A stretch of DNA of 64,000 nucleotides from Acorus gramineus (lineage: Eukaryota > Streptophyta > Magnoliopsida > Acorales > Acoraceae): the NCBI GenBank assembly GCA_030737835.1, contig CM060854.1:8132860-8196859 (forward strand), in the 5' to 3' direction. A program made the translations under genes and the position numbers. Shown here piece after piece: positions 36,781 to 50,459 of the stretch. Below the pieces are notes generated by a model. The model saw nothing but the letters and a program-made list of their open reading frames with translations, was not told where the DNA came from and searched no databases. Position 1 is the stretch's first letter; the number at the start of each line of letters is the position of its first letter.

Positions 36781-37440
36781 TTTTTTTTTTTTAGAAAGGT
36801 AGACAATGCTACCACAATTTCATTTAAGATGAACACAAAGATAGAGATTAAAAGTTACAACAAAAGATAAACTAGGTGGGGGGAGGGAGGGAAGAGGAAA
36901 GTAGGGGCTGAAGATCCCAATGAAGAGCAATGGGAAGATGAGGGATCTGCCAATCACTCAATACCCACCAACGTGAAAAAGCAAGGATACTCCTCGATGT
37001 AAAATCGGCCCTTTGCTAGGCTAAGAGAGCTCGCACCCCCGATGTGCCGCCCCCACGCCTTGATGAATCCCACCACATCCCCCCAAGTATTATCAACGTA
37101 GCTCTGTTGGCCTCGGAAGATGTGAGAGTTGCGCGTGAGCCATAGCGCCCATGTCACAGCCGGGACTAGACATCGCCCGACCTTGCCCAAGACGTTGTTG
37201 TTCCCGCACCTCCACGGAGGAGAACCTTGTATCCATCCCCGTCACGAGTTCGATGCGATCCCAAATTCGACGGGAATATGAGCACTGACATAAGAGATGC
37301 TCCGCTGTCTCCCGGGCAGCTTTACACGAAACGCATAGGTCAGCTTTGATGCCATCTTGACCTGCATGCCTTTGTGAGCAATCAATTTTGGAGCGCAAAC
37401 CATAACAATCCTCTCACAAAAAACCATGTATAAATCATGT
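36781..37440 (-). pseudogene. 5'-truncated LINE relic upstream of H4
   Basis: A poly-T at 36781-36793 marks the 3' end of a minus-strand LINE. The frame reads DLCVSCKAARETAEHLLCQC and, after a frameshift, AVTWALWLTRNSHIFRGQQS and VDNTWGDVVGFIKAWGRHIG, ending with stop codons. This is the zinc-binding RT module and C-terminus shared by the other LINE relics here. Confidence 0.85.
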
Positions 37441-37543
37441 ACCAGCTTTTTTGAATTTTGAAAGATTGAATTCTTTATTGAGAAAAAAAAACTGACGTGC
37501 TGACAGACTTTCGGTAATTTATGTTGGCAGATCATTGTAATTA

Positions 37544-37999
37544 TCTGAAAAAAATCCAAATCCGATCCGAATCCGTATCTGAAAAATCAGAAATATCCGA
37601 TATTCGAAAATCCGAAGTATGAATATGGATATCAGTTTATCCGATCCGAAACATATCTGTATCCGACATATATTATAAAAATATATATATTTGTACTATA
37701 TATTGCTCATATTGTTATCTTGTATGATTAATAATAATGATAATATATTATAATACTATTAAATTTTTAATGTATGATATCTGAAGGAGATAATAAGCCT
37801 TAAAATCTTAATTTTAATTTTTAATATCTTTCTAAAATATCACTTGATTATCCAAATTAATGTTAATATTCAAACATGTCAATTATTCAAAAAATATCGA
37901 TCCGAAAGGAATCTTGAGAATTTATATCCGTATCTGAATCAGAAAGTTAAAATATGAATATTGACATATCCAATCTTTATCCGATCGATTGATAGGCTT
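37544..37999. mobile_element. hAT-type MITE just upstream of the H4 promoter
   Basis: Collinear with 12355-12815 over most of its length (shared TATTATAAAAATATATATAT, GATAATAAGCCTTAAAATCT and AAACATGTCAATTAT blocks). The right terminus reads TAAGCCTATCAAT in reverse complement. The left end is altered (GTAATTATCTG) and no clean target duplication was found, so the left boundary is approximate. Its right end lies about 50 bp from the H4 Hex element. Confidence 0.75.
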
Positions 38000-38051
38000 A
38001 CTTATACCCGGATAGCACAAACAAGCAAAGCTTTCTTGGAAAAAACACATG

Positions 38052-38066
38052 CCACGTCACCGATCC
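38052..38066 (+). promoter_or_regulatory. Hex/octamer-type element of a plant H4 promoter
   Basis: CCACGTCACCGATCC matches the known plant histone type I element CCACGTCA-N-CGATCC-GCG in all but the last three bases. That element combines the bZIP-binding hexamer with an inverted octamer and supports S-phase and meristem expression of histone genes. It lies 210 bp upstream of the ATG. Confidence 0.8.
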
Positions 38067-38164
38067 TCCCAGTTCCCCATTCAGCCCAACTCCAACCGTC
38101 CATCCAAAACCCAATCGAACGGTCACCAATCCCCCAAACCACCCCAACCCGGATCCCCGCCCCC

Positions 38165-38173
38165 TCTATAAAA
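38165..38173 (+). promoter_or_regulatory. TATA box of histone H4
   Basis: CTATAAAAA at about 95 bp upstream of the ATG, preceded by a GC-rich stretch and followed by a short A-rich 5' UTR. Spacing from the Hex element (about 100 bp) is typical of plant H4 genes. Confidence 0.75.
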
Positions 38174-38237
38174 AAAACCAATATCCAACCACCATCGAAT
38201 CAAAAGAAGAAAAAAATCCCCAAATCGAAAACCCTAA

Positions 38238-38573
<336 letters not shown>

Positions 38574-38576
38574 GGT

Positions 38577-39099
38577 TTGTGAGTCTTCAAAGTCTTGCTG
38601 TCAAGAAAGAAATTTGATAAAAATATGGTGGTTTTGGGTTTTCTTTGATCCTTGTTTTTTTTTTTTTTGAATCTTTGTTTTGGGGTTTGTGTTAGGTGTA
38701 TGTATGGATTGGAGGTGTTTGAGGGAATGCAAAAGCTGGCATTTTTTTAAAAACTGTTACCATGTTTGGATCTGTTTTTGGTGTGTTAGATTTATGGAAT
38801 TTCTGATCTGAATTGTTTATGTTGTTTAGTTGGTGATTCTTTTTGTTATGTAAACCCGAAGAACAGGAGATGGGGATAGTGTTACACATGTAACACAATA
38901 ATATAATATACATGTATAATGTAACATGGTCAATCTAGTCTCACTGATCATGTGTGGGTTAGTGAACTGAAAGAATTAATGGATTAAGAGTAATTTGATT
39001 CAATTGTTTTGTTGCATTAAAGGAAAGGAATACATGCTCACAAAGAAAGTAAAACAAGAAAAGAAGAACAAGGAAAAAGCTAACCAAGGAGGAGGAAGA
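38577..39099. other. H4 3' flank
   Basis: T-rich sequence that should contain the H4 3' UTR and poly-A site; no unambiguous signal was fixed. No other gene. Confidence 0.5.
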
Positions 39100-39610
39100 G
39101 AATCCATGGGAATCTAGGTAATCAAGATTTAACTTGATTCATCCAAAGACCTCATGTAGCTAAGGTAAGGTGAAACCATCAGACCTCACCTCTCAACCCG
39201 AACAACATCTGCAAACAACATCCGTGCCGCGGATACAAAAAAAACCCCATGCAGAGATGAAACGTTTGATCATGTCCCAAATCCCTTCCACTGAAACTAA
39301 GGAAGACCCAAAAACACGTTCATTATGTCCTGCCAGATCGCTCACATGGTGGCTGGGATCAAGATCTGTAAGACCCTAGGGTCTGTTTGGATAGGAGTAT
39401 TGGGTGCTTGTATTGAAATTGAGAATCTCAATCTAGGTCAATAAGTTGTTTGGATAAATTTTAAAAGGGGGATTGAAATTGAGAGAATGGGATTGGGAAT
39501 CCTTGATTAGGGGGGTTGGGAATCCTCTCAAGAGGTGGTATTCCCTCAATCCCAATCTAGGTGGATTGAAAAAAGACATTTTTACCCAAACTCTTCATCT
39601 CCCTTAACAC

Positions 39611-39647
<37 letters not shown>

Positions 39648-40430
39648 ATATAATATATAATATAAATATATTAAAAAATATACATACATACATACATATA
39701 TATAATATATATAAAACATAATATATTTAATATAAATATATAATATAATATAATATAATATAAATTTAAATAAAGAATATAAATATATTTAAAGATATAC
39801 ATATATACACATATATATATTCAAGTATTAATTGTAATGCATACGTTCATAAATCCTCTTGATTTACTTTATTTATATAATATATGAATAAGGAAGCTTT
39901 CATAACCTATTAATTGGATGATATGAGATTCATATAATTTATCATAACTAATTTGTTATGATATATATAAAATATATATTATATTACTATCATAACTAAT
40001 TTGCTATGATATATATATTGGGTATTTTTAGAAATATATATTTTTTATATTGTAATCCATGCATTATCAAATATATTATTGAGATTTAATGAAATTGAGA
40101 ATCTCAATCCTGTTTTTTGAATCATGTTCTTTATGAAACAGGTTGATATGATTCACAATCCCAATCCACCTGGATTTAGAATCCCAGGATTCACAGAATC
40201 CCAATCCAACTTGTCAACCAAACAGACCCTTAATGTGGTTGCTTCTATTATTGCGTCGTGAGAGAGAGAACGACCGAGCTCTTGCGGATCCCATCTCCAT
40301 CCCAAAGCAACACCCAAATTTCCTTAGCAAACCGACATTCGCACAGGGAATCTCCAGGTCTCCACATTGCACGATAGGCGTGTGTCAACATCTCTCATTT
40401 GATTCAATTGTTAGATTTAAGTGTTTTTAA
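39100..40430 (-). pseudogene. LINE relic split by a Harbinger-like element
   Basis: Minus-strand LINE pieces at about 40233-40430 (FAKEIWVLLWDGDG, part of the zinc-binding RT module, with frameshifts) and about 39100-39375 (NERVFGSSLVSVEGIWDMIK, then RFISAWG) belong to the same C-terminal region and are separated by the element at 39379-40229. Decayed and inactive. Confidence 0.65.
39379..40229. mobile_element. PIF/Harbinger-like MITE, copy 2
   Basis: 851 bp. The left end is GGGTCTGTTTGGATAGGAG, and the right end in reverse complement is GGGTCTGTTTGGTTGACAAG. The flanking triplets CTA and TTA fit a 3-bp TWA-like duplication with one change. Subterminal AATCCCAATCC motifs are at both ends and a TA-rich interior lies between them. 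It is collinear with 34258-35810 but lacks that copy's minisatellites. Confidence 0.75.
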
Positions 40431-41845
40431 ATTGTGATATTATTATAACCTAATAAATATATATTAATCATTATTATTAAATTAAATATTAGAATCTTAA
40501 CACAATTATTAACCAAATGGTGATCAAACGCCCCATTCTAGCTTCAATACTCATTATTTCATATATATTTTCTTATCATGAAAATACAGCAATGCTTCCC
40601 TCCGCCACCCGCAGTCAATAAATATCTTCCACCATGAGTGAGGGGCTACGGATGCCCTGAATGCAACTTCATCAACCATTATTATCGAATTTTTTTTTTT
40701 TTTTTTATGAGGGAACTCATATAGCTCGATATCGCATTATACACTGCACTATTGCAGACGATAAATGGAGCAGCAAATCAGAACGCAGTAAAAAAAAAAA
40801 TTTAATTGCAGTTCATTGGATTTTCCACTGTTCCATGAAGATACCACAGGGGCTAATCGAGTAAAGAAAACGCTCGGCATTCTGTGAAACCTCTGAATAA
40901 TAAATGATTTATTGAAAATCCAATGCTGTCCACAGATCATAGTACCATCACGATGAAACAATTTAACTTACCGAAAAAAGGCCAATTTACATAGTCAATG
41001 TGATAACATTAAACTCTTGGAAGCTTGAAAGCTGCTTTTGTGGACAGCATGGTTTGGAAGGGGTGATTATAAAATAGGCTTTGTTTTCAGACATTTACAG
41101 GAAGTAAGAAGTCATCCAGTTCTACATGGGCAGAATTTCTTGATTTAAGCAACCTCCTGACCTCTTCAAGGGGATGGGGTCCCATTCGTAGACATGAAAT
41201 GGCATCTCTTGACTTTTCGTATGTGAAGGCGTTCATCTGCTTTAATTAGGTTGGACCCACCCTACCTACAAATCCCACAACAGACAAACAACAACAAAAC
41301 AATAATAATAATTGAATCAGTTGTCACCAAATTCAATAGAAACATCCATCAGGAGAAAACAATTGGTACCCCTCCATTTACCTTGACATTTATTTATATA
41401 GGCCAGATGCAAAGCGTCACCATTCTAAATACAGAAGCAACAAGAAGATGCTCCAGCACTTTCTCAGAATAGCAGAGAAGAAAAGTAGCAACTCTCATGT
41501 TCAACCTGAATTTATTTCAAGTATACATGCTCATAGTTATATAGTTCGCCACCAGATTTGTCTGTGCAGAAAACATAAAATGGAAATTCGATGTCGTGTA
41601 CATCATCAAAGGGATTTCTGTCTCTGTAGATGATAGATTTATTGCCCTGTTAAAATAAGCTGCAAAGCAAAAGCGGTGCCTATATTTATTATGACTACTA
41701 GTGAGAACTGATAGATGTTATTTTAGAATGAGATTAGATCACGATATAATCTTTATCAAGAACAGCAAGCCTCTGAAACCCCTGTTTTCCGCTCATGATC
41801 CGGATAATTCGCACCACAAACCAGAAATTAGAGTGTGAAGGGCTC
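40431..41845. other. Intergenic region downstream of the large minus-strand gene
   Basis: The part nearest 41846 probably contains the 3' UTR of that gene. I see no other coding frame with support; open frames here are short and lack splice context. Confidence 0.45.
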
Positions 41846-44800
41846 TTAAAATCTTCTCCTCTTCAATCGACCCACACCACTTGGACCCACCCCATCCCAC
41901 CCTTCGCCACTGAACCTGGATTGTTCTTGCTCATCCATGGCCCTTGGCCTCCTAGGCATTTCTCCTAACCGGTTCTTAACGTGTCTGTCCACATCCCTCA
42001 GTGGCATCCTCTCACAAAACTCAACCTCGCCCTCTATTACAGGCCGGTACATCGGCCTAGGACCACGTTCCATTCTGTAACGGAGGAGTTCGTCATCTTC
42101 AGCAAGTTCAAATTCCCTAAATGAACCAATAGGACCATGTCTTTCGCCTCTGTGCCTTCTCATCATGTTGGCATCTCCATCCCTTGGTGGTTCATGAAAT
42201 TGATTCACACGCAAAGGTCCAACATACTCAACTCCCACCCTTTCCCGCAGTTCTATTGGGTCAAACCTTCTCGGGTTCCTCTGCAAAACCCTGCCCGAAG
42301 GACTCCTGCCTGCAATAAGAGATCTCATATGGTCATGCTCCATGTTTCCCAACTCATCAGATATTCGGGACATGAATGTGGGAGATCCATGCCTCCTAGC
42401 CAACAAAAGATCCTCTTCCATACAGGCACGTTGGTTTGGCGACCTAATTCGAAAATTTGGAGGCGATGATCGACGAAGCATCAATTCAGGATGGCGTTCA
42501 AACATACCTGGAGATCTGGGCGATGGCCATGGATGAGGAGATCGTGTTCTGGCACTTGGTGAGGATCTAGAACATCCACTAGAGAGATTTAGTCCCCTCC
42601 TCCCACTAGGTGAGTGGCTCCTTTCTCGACCAAGAATAGCAATTTCTGCTCTTTCAAACTGAGGTTGCGGATGCAGAAACGGATGGTCAACCACATCATC
42701 TGGAAGCCCACGTAAAAAATTTTCTTCATGTCTCAAAATGACCATATCAGGTGCACCTGATGGTCCTAATATTTCCCTAGGAGACCTCCGGATCATTTGC
42801 ATGTCGAGCATAGGACCATCTCTTCCATAAGAAGAGAAATGTCTTCTAGGTGGTGGACGAGAAAGTACTTGCATTTCATCGATTGCCAGCCTCCTCCCTG
42901 ACCTACTAGCAGTTAGCAGCATGCCGTCATCCGCAAAGACTGGTCGATCAGGCCGAATACCAGCTGCAATGAAGCATTCATAAATATAATTACGGATATA
43001 AATCCAATCACATACCACAGTATCCATCCGATCGTCAACACTCTCATGTTGATGCTCACCTGTCATGGGTTTGCAGAATAGATGATCTTGATTCCTTTCT
43101 TTCTCAGACCTGCGGTGTTCATCCCTGCGGCTATCATCCCTGGATAAAAAGAAGCATGTAATAAAAGCTTTTTTAAAAACATAAAATTGTGAACCAGCTA
43201 GATAGAGGAAAGCAAGAAGATCACCTCCTGCGTTCCCCGTTTCTTTCGCCCCTATGCGTCCTATCAATGCACCTTTCTTTTGCAGTCTGCGATGACACGG
43301 TCCTGCTTAAAATGGACTTCTTTATCCCAGAGGGAGAGCCATCAGAGGCTTGACCTGTATTTATAACTCGGCTCTGCCTACCACAACTATTGACTTGTTT
43401 TTTTGCATTGCAATCATTCACCGAAGACTCTGTTTTAGGTAAGCACATGTTTTTATCCGCATCTTTAGATCTACCAACATTGTTACCCAGACCATCCGTA
43501 TCACCAGGAACCCCTGTTGTCAGTATTTCCTGTCCCATGCCCACACCATTCTTTCCTGTTGATGTTGACTCTGTCTCGGGGACCTTTTTCCCTTCGTCCT
43601 TAGCTGAAGGCAATACCCTGTGCAGAGTTTTTGTGGGAGTTCTCTTGACAGATCCAGAAGTTGGAACTTCAACACTAGGAACTTCCTTGAAACAAGACAC
43701 TGAGCCGACAACTGAGGCATTCTTTTCATTGCACAAATCACTTATTGGCTCATCAGTGTTTTCTGCTTTGACATTTTCAGGCTGAAGAGTAGCATCCTTC
43801 ACACCAGCATTATCATTTTCTCTACTGTCATGTGAGAAAGAATCATCTAAATCCATGTCTACCCCCTGATCATTCTTACATGCAACCTCTACAGGGGCCT
43901 CTCTAACCTCACCATCTTCATAGACATCATCATTAGCTTCCCTTGGTTTGAGAACCGCACCATCAGGGTCATGCAATTCATCTGACACATGTTCATTTCC
44001 ATCATTTTCTTCTTCGATATTGTCCTCATTTACCTCACCATCTCCATGTGAGGCTCCCCTCATTGGAAGAGCATTTTCCAATTGACTATTGCCTCCATCC
44101 AAAGCAGGCAACAGAATTGTTGCCTCTCCAGGCTCAGAAGGAACAGATTCTACTGGGTAAACACCTACTGTTTCATTTGCATTTAAGAAAGAATTCAACT
44201 CTTTACTAGAAGTGACCAATGATCCAGAAATCAAATCCGTAGTCCCCTGAGTAGCCCCATTTGCAAGTGTGGACATGTCAACACTGTTAGGCATCTCTAT
44301 ATTCATGCCAGAAGAGAAGTCTGCATGGGACTGATTATCATCAGGAGTAACAGATTGGGGAACAGGATCAGTATCAACAACCTCATTCTTATTTCCAGCT
44401 TCCCGCAACACCACTCTGCTGTTGCAAGCCTCTGAATTAGAAGCAGAAACATCTGACTGACTTGTCAACCCTCCCCCAATTTCCAAGGTACCTACACGAA
44501 TGTCAAGTGGTTCAGATTTAATACACCCTTTGGTTGCAAATTTCTGGTTTCTGGCAGGGCAAATATCATCAACCCCATTAGGAAGTTCAGATTTCACGAG
44601 TACATGATCTAATGTATTGGAACTTCTCTTATCTGATCTACTGAATTCTTTCTTACATGAAACCACATCCTCCATTGGTTCAGATTTTACGGATCCAAAC
44701 TTAGCAGGATTCAGGTTTCTGCTGCCCAAGGATGACTTCATCGACGAGCCCAGATCGGATGCAAATCCTTGTTCAGATGAAGAACATGGAAATCCTAGAC

Positions 44801-47181
44801 TGAGACTGGTCTCTGAGGGTCCAAGTTGCAGTGATAAGCTGTTCTTGAGTTTAAAAACATCACTTGAAAGAGAACAACAATTAGCCAGCTTAGAAGTGTT
44901 ATCAGTCTCCTTTGGTATATGTCTCACCAGATTTATCTGTGTCGTATCACATTCTCCTAAGTTGTAGTCACCAGGGATTCTATGATTTAAACCCAGATCA
45001 GTATTAGCATCTCCAACTGATCTAACATTCGAACCTACATCACATGAAGAGCCATCCCATGTCTCCATTGTAGTATTCAGGTCCCAATTTACCCTGTTTT
45101 CACAAGAATGGAATATATCAAACTTAATTCCAGTGTCATCTATCTTGCTTTCCACATTTTCGTGTCTCTCGACGGAAGCAACATCTCCAATATGTCCATC
45201 ACAAGATTTTAGTTTTTCAGAATGGCTCACCCCACCAGTTTGACTCTCAGTAGGCATTACCAAGATCCCATTTGGTGCCAATGAGAGTTCATTCTTTCCA
45301 AATACTCTCCGGAATGCAGATTTTCCACTAGACGTGAATTTTCCTTCAACACTTACCTCACCAACCGGTGGCCCAGAGGGTTCCTTCAGTGCTAGTTGTA
45401 GTTCAGAAAATGGTGGCAATTTATTATTATTGGAATTGCAACTGAGAATCATTTCACGGGTTATTTCCTCTCTATCCCTAGAAACAACGGAACTCACTGG
45501 TTCCTGATGATTAATTCCAAGATAATCTTCATCTTTCCTCTCAGTCTTTACATCCCTGTCCTCCACGGAACATCCCTTCACAATGATGGGTGCCCCTATA
45601 ACAGACATCGAGGAACCTGCATCAGAAACAGATGACACTGGTTCATCTTTTACAACAGATTTTGCATCTCTATACTCCAAGGAACATCCCTTTGCAATGA
45701 CAGCTGTCCCTGAAACAGGCATTGAGCAACCTGCATCCGAAACAGATGATAATGGTTCTGAAATGGATGGTTCGTCCTGTGGTAATTCATTTCCTCCAGG
45801 CAGCAGAGACGGCTTTACATTTACAGGTGATTGAGACTGAAACCACGAGGCCCACCTTTTCTTGATTGGCATACCTGCAATATGATCACTAGCATGCAGG
45901 CTACGAAGGCCAACTCCAAGCTGCCAATACAAAACGCAACAATCAACATAAAACTAAAATAAAAAGATTCATGTGCCCTTCCTTAAAGGTTGCTATTTAC
46001 TAGAGATTTTAGTGAAAAACCAGACCTCTTCGTTTTCAGGCATCGGCATTTGTTCCAGAACCTTAGTACTTGTGAAAACTGGACAATTTAACTGAATGCC
46101 CTATTACAGCTTGATCTCAAAGTCCGTGAAGAGAAACAAGCCCGTGCTTAAGATAGCCTTCACAGAATTTTCTATATAAAAGCATTCTACTTTTCACATA
46201 ACCAATCCTACGGCCCACAATTATCCTCAGAATGGAAGTGTTCAGCCCAGCCGGGTCACCTGCATCAAAAAGAAGAACCGCACATAAAAACCTCAATACC
46301 TCATCCGGGTTGACTCAATATGAGAAGTTCAACTATCAAAATGCAGGGAAAGGAAAATATTATTTAGTAAGTAACTACATGATATCACTGCGAAAGTAAA
46401 ACCACAACCAAACTATGAGCTATGCAAACAAATTTATTTTGATTTAAAGAAATGAGTATATAAAAAAAAAAATGAAAAAAAAAACTCTGCACCCAGTACT
46501 TAAAACTGAGTATATGTGTTTAAGTATATGTCATGGGATCAGATATAATATAGAAATCCCAACGAGACCCCTGATTTATCTCAATAAGAACCCAATATTG
46601 TGGATCCCAAGGAGCAAAAAAGAGATCCAGTTATCAGTTTGTGAAAATATATAAGTGTTTTCACATTCACAAACCGTAAAGCAAATCTCCTAAAGCATCC
46701 AAGCTGCAATGAAAGCTCCGATGATGTGACATCACATCACAGTTTTTTTTCCCCACTAATCATCACAGTCACAAACCCGGAACCACTTGGTGATCAATTC
46801 TAAAGGAAACTATTTGAAAAAAACTGTTTTTAAAACCTTGACCAGTACCATCATTAAAATAAGAATTAATAACAATTTTCACAAACCATGATAATAATAA
46901 TAAAAAAATTGATTGGTTAAATCTCATAAGGTAATTAAAAATAAAAATCAAAGCATCTTCCCTAAACCTAACATATACTCTCAATAAAGATAAAATCAAC
47001 CAAACCAAAAGTAAAAAATGAAACAAAACCAAATTAAAAAGTAAAAACTCGAAAGCATTCTCTTCATCACTGACGACCACCATCAATACATGCTGCCAGA
47101 TTAGCAGGTCACCTCTCGGATGCACCGCCATGTATCCAGTTCCTCACGGTGCACGAAAGAAATGACCTGCCAATCAGACAT
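41846..47181 (-). CDS. Large, low-complexity plant protein of unknown function
   Basis: Exons: 47167-47181 (MSDWQ), 43225-45920, 43060-43139 and 41846-42963, joining in frame to 1302 residues. A non-coding 5' exon is likely at about 47321-47600 (donor TTAG|GTAACT). The start was chosen because MSDWQ joins the main exon at a proper AG acceptor. Features: a basic patch MPIKKRWASW near residue 21, two tandem copies of a 33-37-residue unit near residues 65-135, an acidic Glu/Asp-rich middle (EDNIEEENDGNEHVSDE), an Arg/Glu/Asp-rich charged segment across exons 3 and 4, and a C-terminal third rich in Ser-Pro and Arg-Ser (GRERSHSPSGRRG, RTRSPHPWPSPRSPG). No catalytic domain. The composition suggests a disordered nuclear or RNA-associated protein; I recall similar long unnamed plant proteins but cannot name it. 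Confidence 0.85.
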
Positions 47182-47320
47182 CTGATCCACCGACGAAACC
47201 TTTCAAAGATCTCAAAAATTACATATACAGCCACAAAAAACAACCAACCCTAAGAAACTTCCATATAAAAACAAAACATCATGAGAACCATCATAAAAAC
47301 ATGATATCTGAAGAAGTTAC

Positions 47321-47600
47321 CTAAGAACCGACGAGATCCTTCACAGAAACCCTAACCCTAGAAACCTTCGACGGTTGTCGGTCGCTCGAACGCGTGAGCT
47401 CAACCTCGGATGCTCCGTGAAGAAGAGACGAATCCCTGACTGAACAAAGCAAGGAAGATCGATCGAAACCTCTCTCTCGCTCTCTCTGTGGTTACACTCG
47501 TATGTGGGTTTCCCTGCCTTTTCTCTTCCCTCATCGCCGCTGACGCGGTTTCTTTTGACTCTTATCGTATCGGCACATGGAGGGACGTGTGACGTGTCGT
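47321..47600 (-). promoter_or_regulatory. Non-coding 5' exon and promoter region of the large gene
   Basis: The minus strand reads a GC-richer leader with CTAGGGTTAGGGTTTC, ending TTAG|GTAACTTC, a good splice donor. The next exon at 47167-47199 carries the ATG. The AAACCCTAACCCTAG stretch (47349-47363 on the plus strand) is a telo-box, common in leaders of plant housekeeping genes. CT-rich runs lie at about 47470-47490. The transcription start is not fixed. Confidence 0.55.
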
Positions 47601-47869
47601 TACCGAAAGCACAGGTGTCGGTCGACATGACCGAGATTTCATCTGGGCCGTTGGATGTGGTTTCGGGAGACGTCTTTTTGTAACTGACGGAGACATTTCG
47701 GGCCGGTACATTGTGTGGGGGAAAATTAACCCCGGGTACTCCTGTGAACCTTATAATTAATTTTAGGCTTTTAGAATATCTGAATTTTTTAAAAATCCCC
47801 AGATTTGTTGAAATATTATTTATAGGTCCGTCTTCTATCCAAATGAGAGTTATCTTTTATCTTTCTTTT

Positions 47870-48110
47870 AAGGAAAATGTTGAGACTCAGTTTGTTTTAC
47901 CAATCAAAACTCAGATCAAATATGTTTTTAAATTTTGTAAATAGTAAACATTATTTAATGAAGTATATGCTTTGATTTAAAAAAAAAAATATCTCCATTT
48001 TGAATTGAATGAACTTATTTTTAGTAAGTTTAAGAAAATATTTAATTATGTATATACAACGTTTAATGAAATATATGTTTCACTGGATTTCTAATGAGAT
48101 ATATAGAGTT
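47870..48110. repeat. Dispersed repeat family, copy A
   Basis: Shares, in inverted order, blocks such as ATGTTGAGACTCAGT-TTTTACCAATCAAAAC, ATTATTTAATGA(A/G)GTATATGC and TTTTGAATTGAATGAACT with copies at 52900-53145 and 61090-61330. Non-coding; likely a non-autonomous element. Confidence 0.55.
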
Positions 48111-50459
48111 GTATTTTGAACTGAAAAAAAACTGAGTGCAACAGCACTCTTTTTTCAATTTTGTCATTGTCTTCACATTTTATGTCCCTCATCGCACGTC
48201 AAATATACTAACGACCACGTTAGAGTTAACTCTAAAAAGATAATAATTTTTTATCATATCACATATTCATAATAGCTAAATGAACAATGTCAAAAATACA
48301 TCCTCAAATACACAAACAATTTAATAATATACACAAACTTATTAATAATGTACATAAATAGTATAACAATATACACAAATGATGTACAGACGGAAGGACT
48401 TGAAAATAATATACAGTAGAGTCTATGGGCCTAAAATAAATCCAGATGCTCTAGGGACCTAAACATGATTCAGGGTTCCTAGAAGATCCGGTATAAAGTT
48501 CCCCCCTTTTTTTTTTTTTTTTTGGAAGGTGAGAGGAAAGCGAGACGTGGTGACGTGTAAATTGAATTGAAATTGACGGTTGATTTGGGATTTTAAAAAC
48601 ATGCCGTTATGGACGAGACACGTATATTGATAGTTTTAGTGGATTTTATAAACTATTGAAAAAGGAACCAACTTGGCAATAATGGTTCACTTTAGGTTTT
48701 GATAAAGTTTCCCAAGACATATAATTTCCAAGGGACATATATCATACATTCATACTGAGCACTGATACACTCACTGTTCAATTCATTTTATTTTGTAGTT
48801 ACAGACACTATATTAGCGTAATATATATCACATTATTATAATATATGCAGTTATATTATTTGTATGGTGCAAATTTTTTTTCTATTTTTTCAACACGAAA
48901 AAAAATACACTTATATATATCTTAGTATATTTTTCATTTCATATAACAACATACATTTTAATTGAATAGTGTATGATTTTAAATAAAATAAGACCGATGT
49001 GGACTTCAATTAGGACTGTATAAGAGGCTAGACATATCATTTTCTTATCATACATGGTAGGGCAAATTTTCCTTACCTCGATCCGAAGTGATTCGGAGTG
49101 TTATTCTCCAAGCTACTATTTAAAAATGTCTATATGTGAATATCTTTGTTAAAAAATAACTTTATTCTAACAAACTTTCCGGATTCCGGTGGTTGAACTC
49201 GGTGAAGTCACTCACTTTATGATGCATTTATTTTTGTTTTCCCAATAAGTAATTACGGAGAGGTGTTTGGATGTCCTAAAAAATCATGACTGTTAAGAGA
49301 ATACTTTTCGTAACGATCTTAAAATCCTGATTTTGGAATCAGCCTAAACAAAGACATGCTGTTTATGTGACTATGATATCATTTACTTTTCACAATTGTG
49401 GATATTTTTTTAATGATAAAAGTATAAAATATTACAATTTATGTGATATATAAAAAATTAAATAGTTTTAAATAGGGGGGGCGCCACCTTCCAAGTGATG
49501 AGATCGCATCAAATTTGTTTTTCAAAAAATAAAATAGGCCCACCCAGAATTTATACCACTATATCAAATTCGTGGACCCATTAAAAACCATATCAATTTA
49601 TCCCGACCAAAAGTTTCACCCATTAAAAACCTTACACCCACATAGTGGGACCTTAAAATAATAAAATAATACTCTAAAACACTACTCCATTTTAACAAAA
49701 AATTTGTGAGATATGGATCCTTTTGCGGATTCGCCAATCACCTACGCAGGGACAGGCACGCCCATCATCTAGGCACGTGCCAACGGGTAGGCCTGTTACT
49801 TGTAGACGGGCATCACTGACAGACGAACGAACGCGTCGATCACCACTGATTATGTTACCGATCTCTTCTTTCGATTGTTTCAGCTATTTAATCATGGATT
49901 TGGTTTTGATTTTTTTTTTCCTTCACCATTTTTATATGTTCTGAATCTCTCTCGTCACTACATAATCATGTATAAACAAGAAACAAAACCCCTCAACATT
50001 ACACCCCTCTTTTCTTCACTTATCTGTGTATTAAAAGCCCCTTTCTTTAATGGTTTTTTTTTTATGTAAGTTGTTATATTTTTATAAGAAAAATTTATGT
50101 TTTTGATAAGAGCGGTGATACCCATGCCCTAAAATATAAGCTCCACTCATAAACCCTATAAGATTTGGTTGTTATTAATTTACTTGTTGACTTTTTAAAA
50201 ATGGTAAAATGGCAAAATACAAATATGTCATTCATTAAAAATCTCTCTTATTAACCCAAATCCCCCCATTTTCTCTATTCGATTATTACATTTCCATGTG
50301 AATCTTGAAATCCATTTAACCATTTCAAATTTTGAATTTTAAAATCCTTACCTAAATTACAATTGAACCTAAATTACACTAAAAAAGTTGGATATTTATT
50401 GTATTCAAATTTAAATAAAAAAACACATATGGTTACTATATGAATTAGTTACATCAAAT

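Noticed and set aside
46769-47131. Alternative start (MAVHPRGD) for the large minus-strand gene
   Set aside because: It lies inside the first coding intron and has no junction to the main exon in frame, whereas MSDWQ at 47181 joins cleanly.
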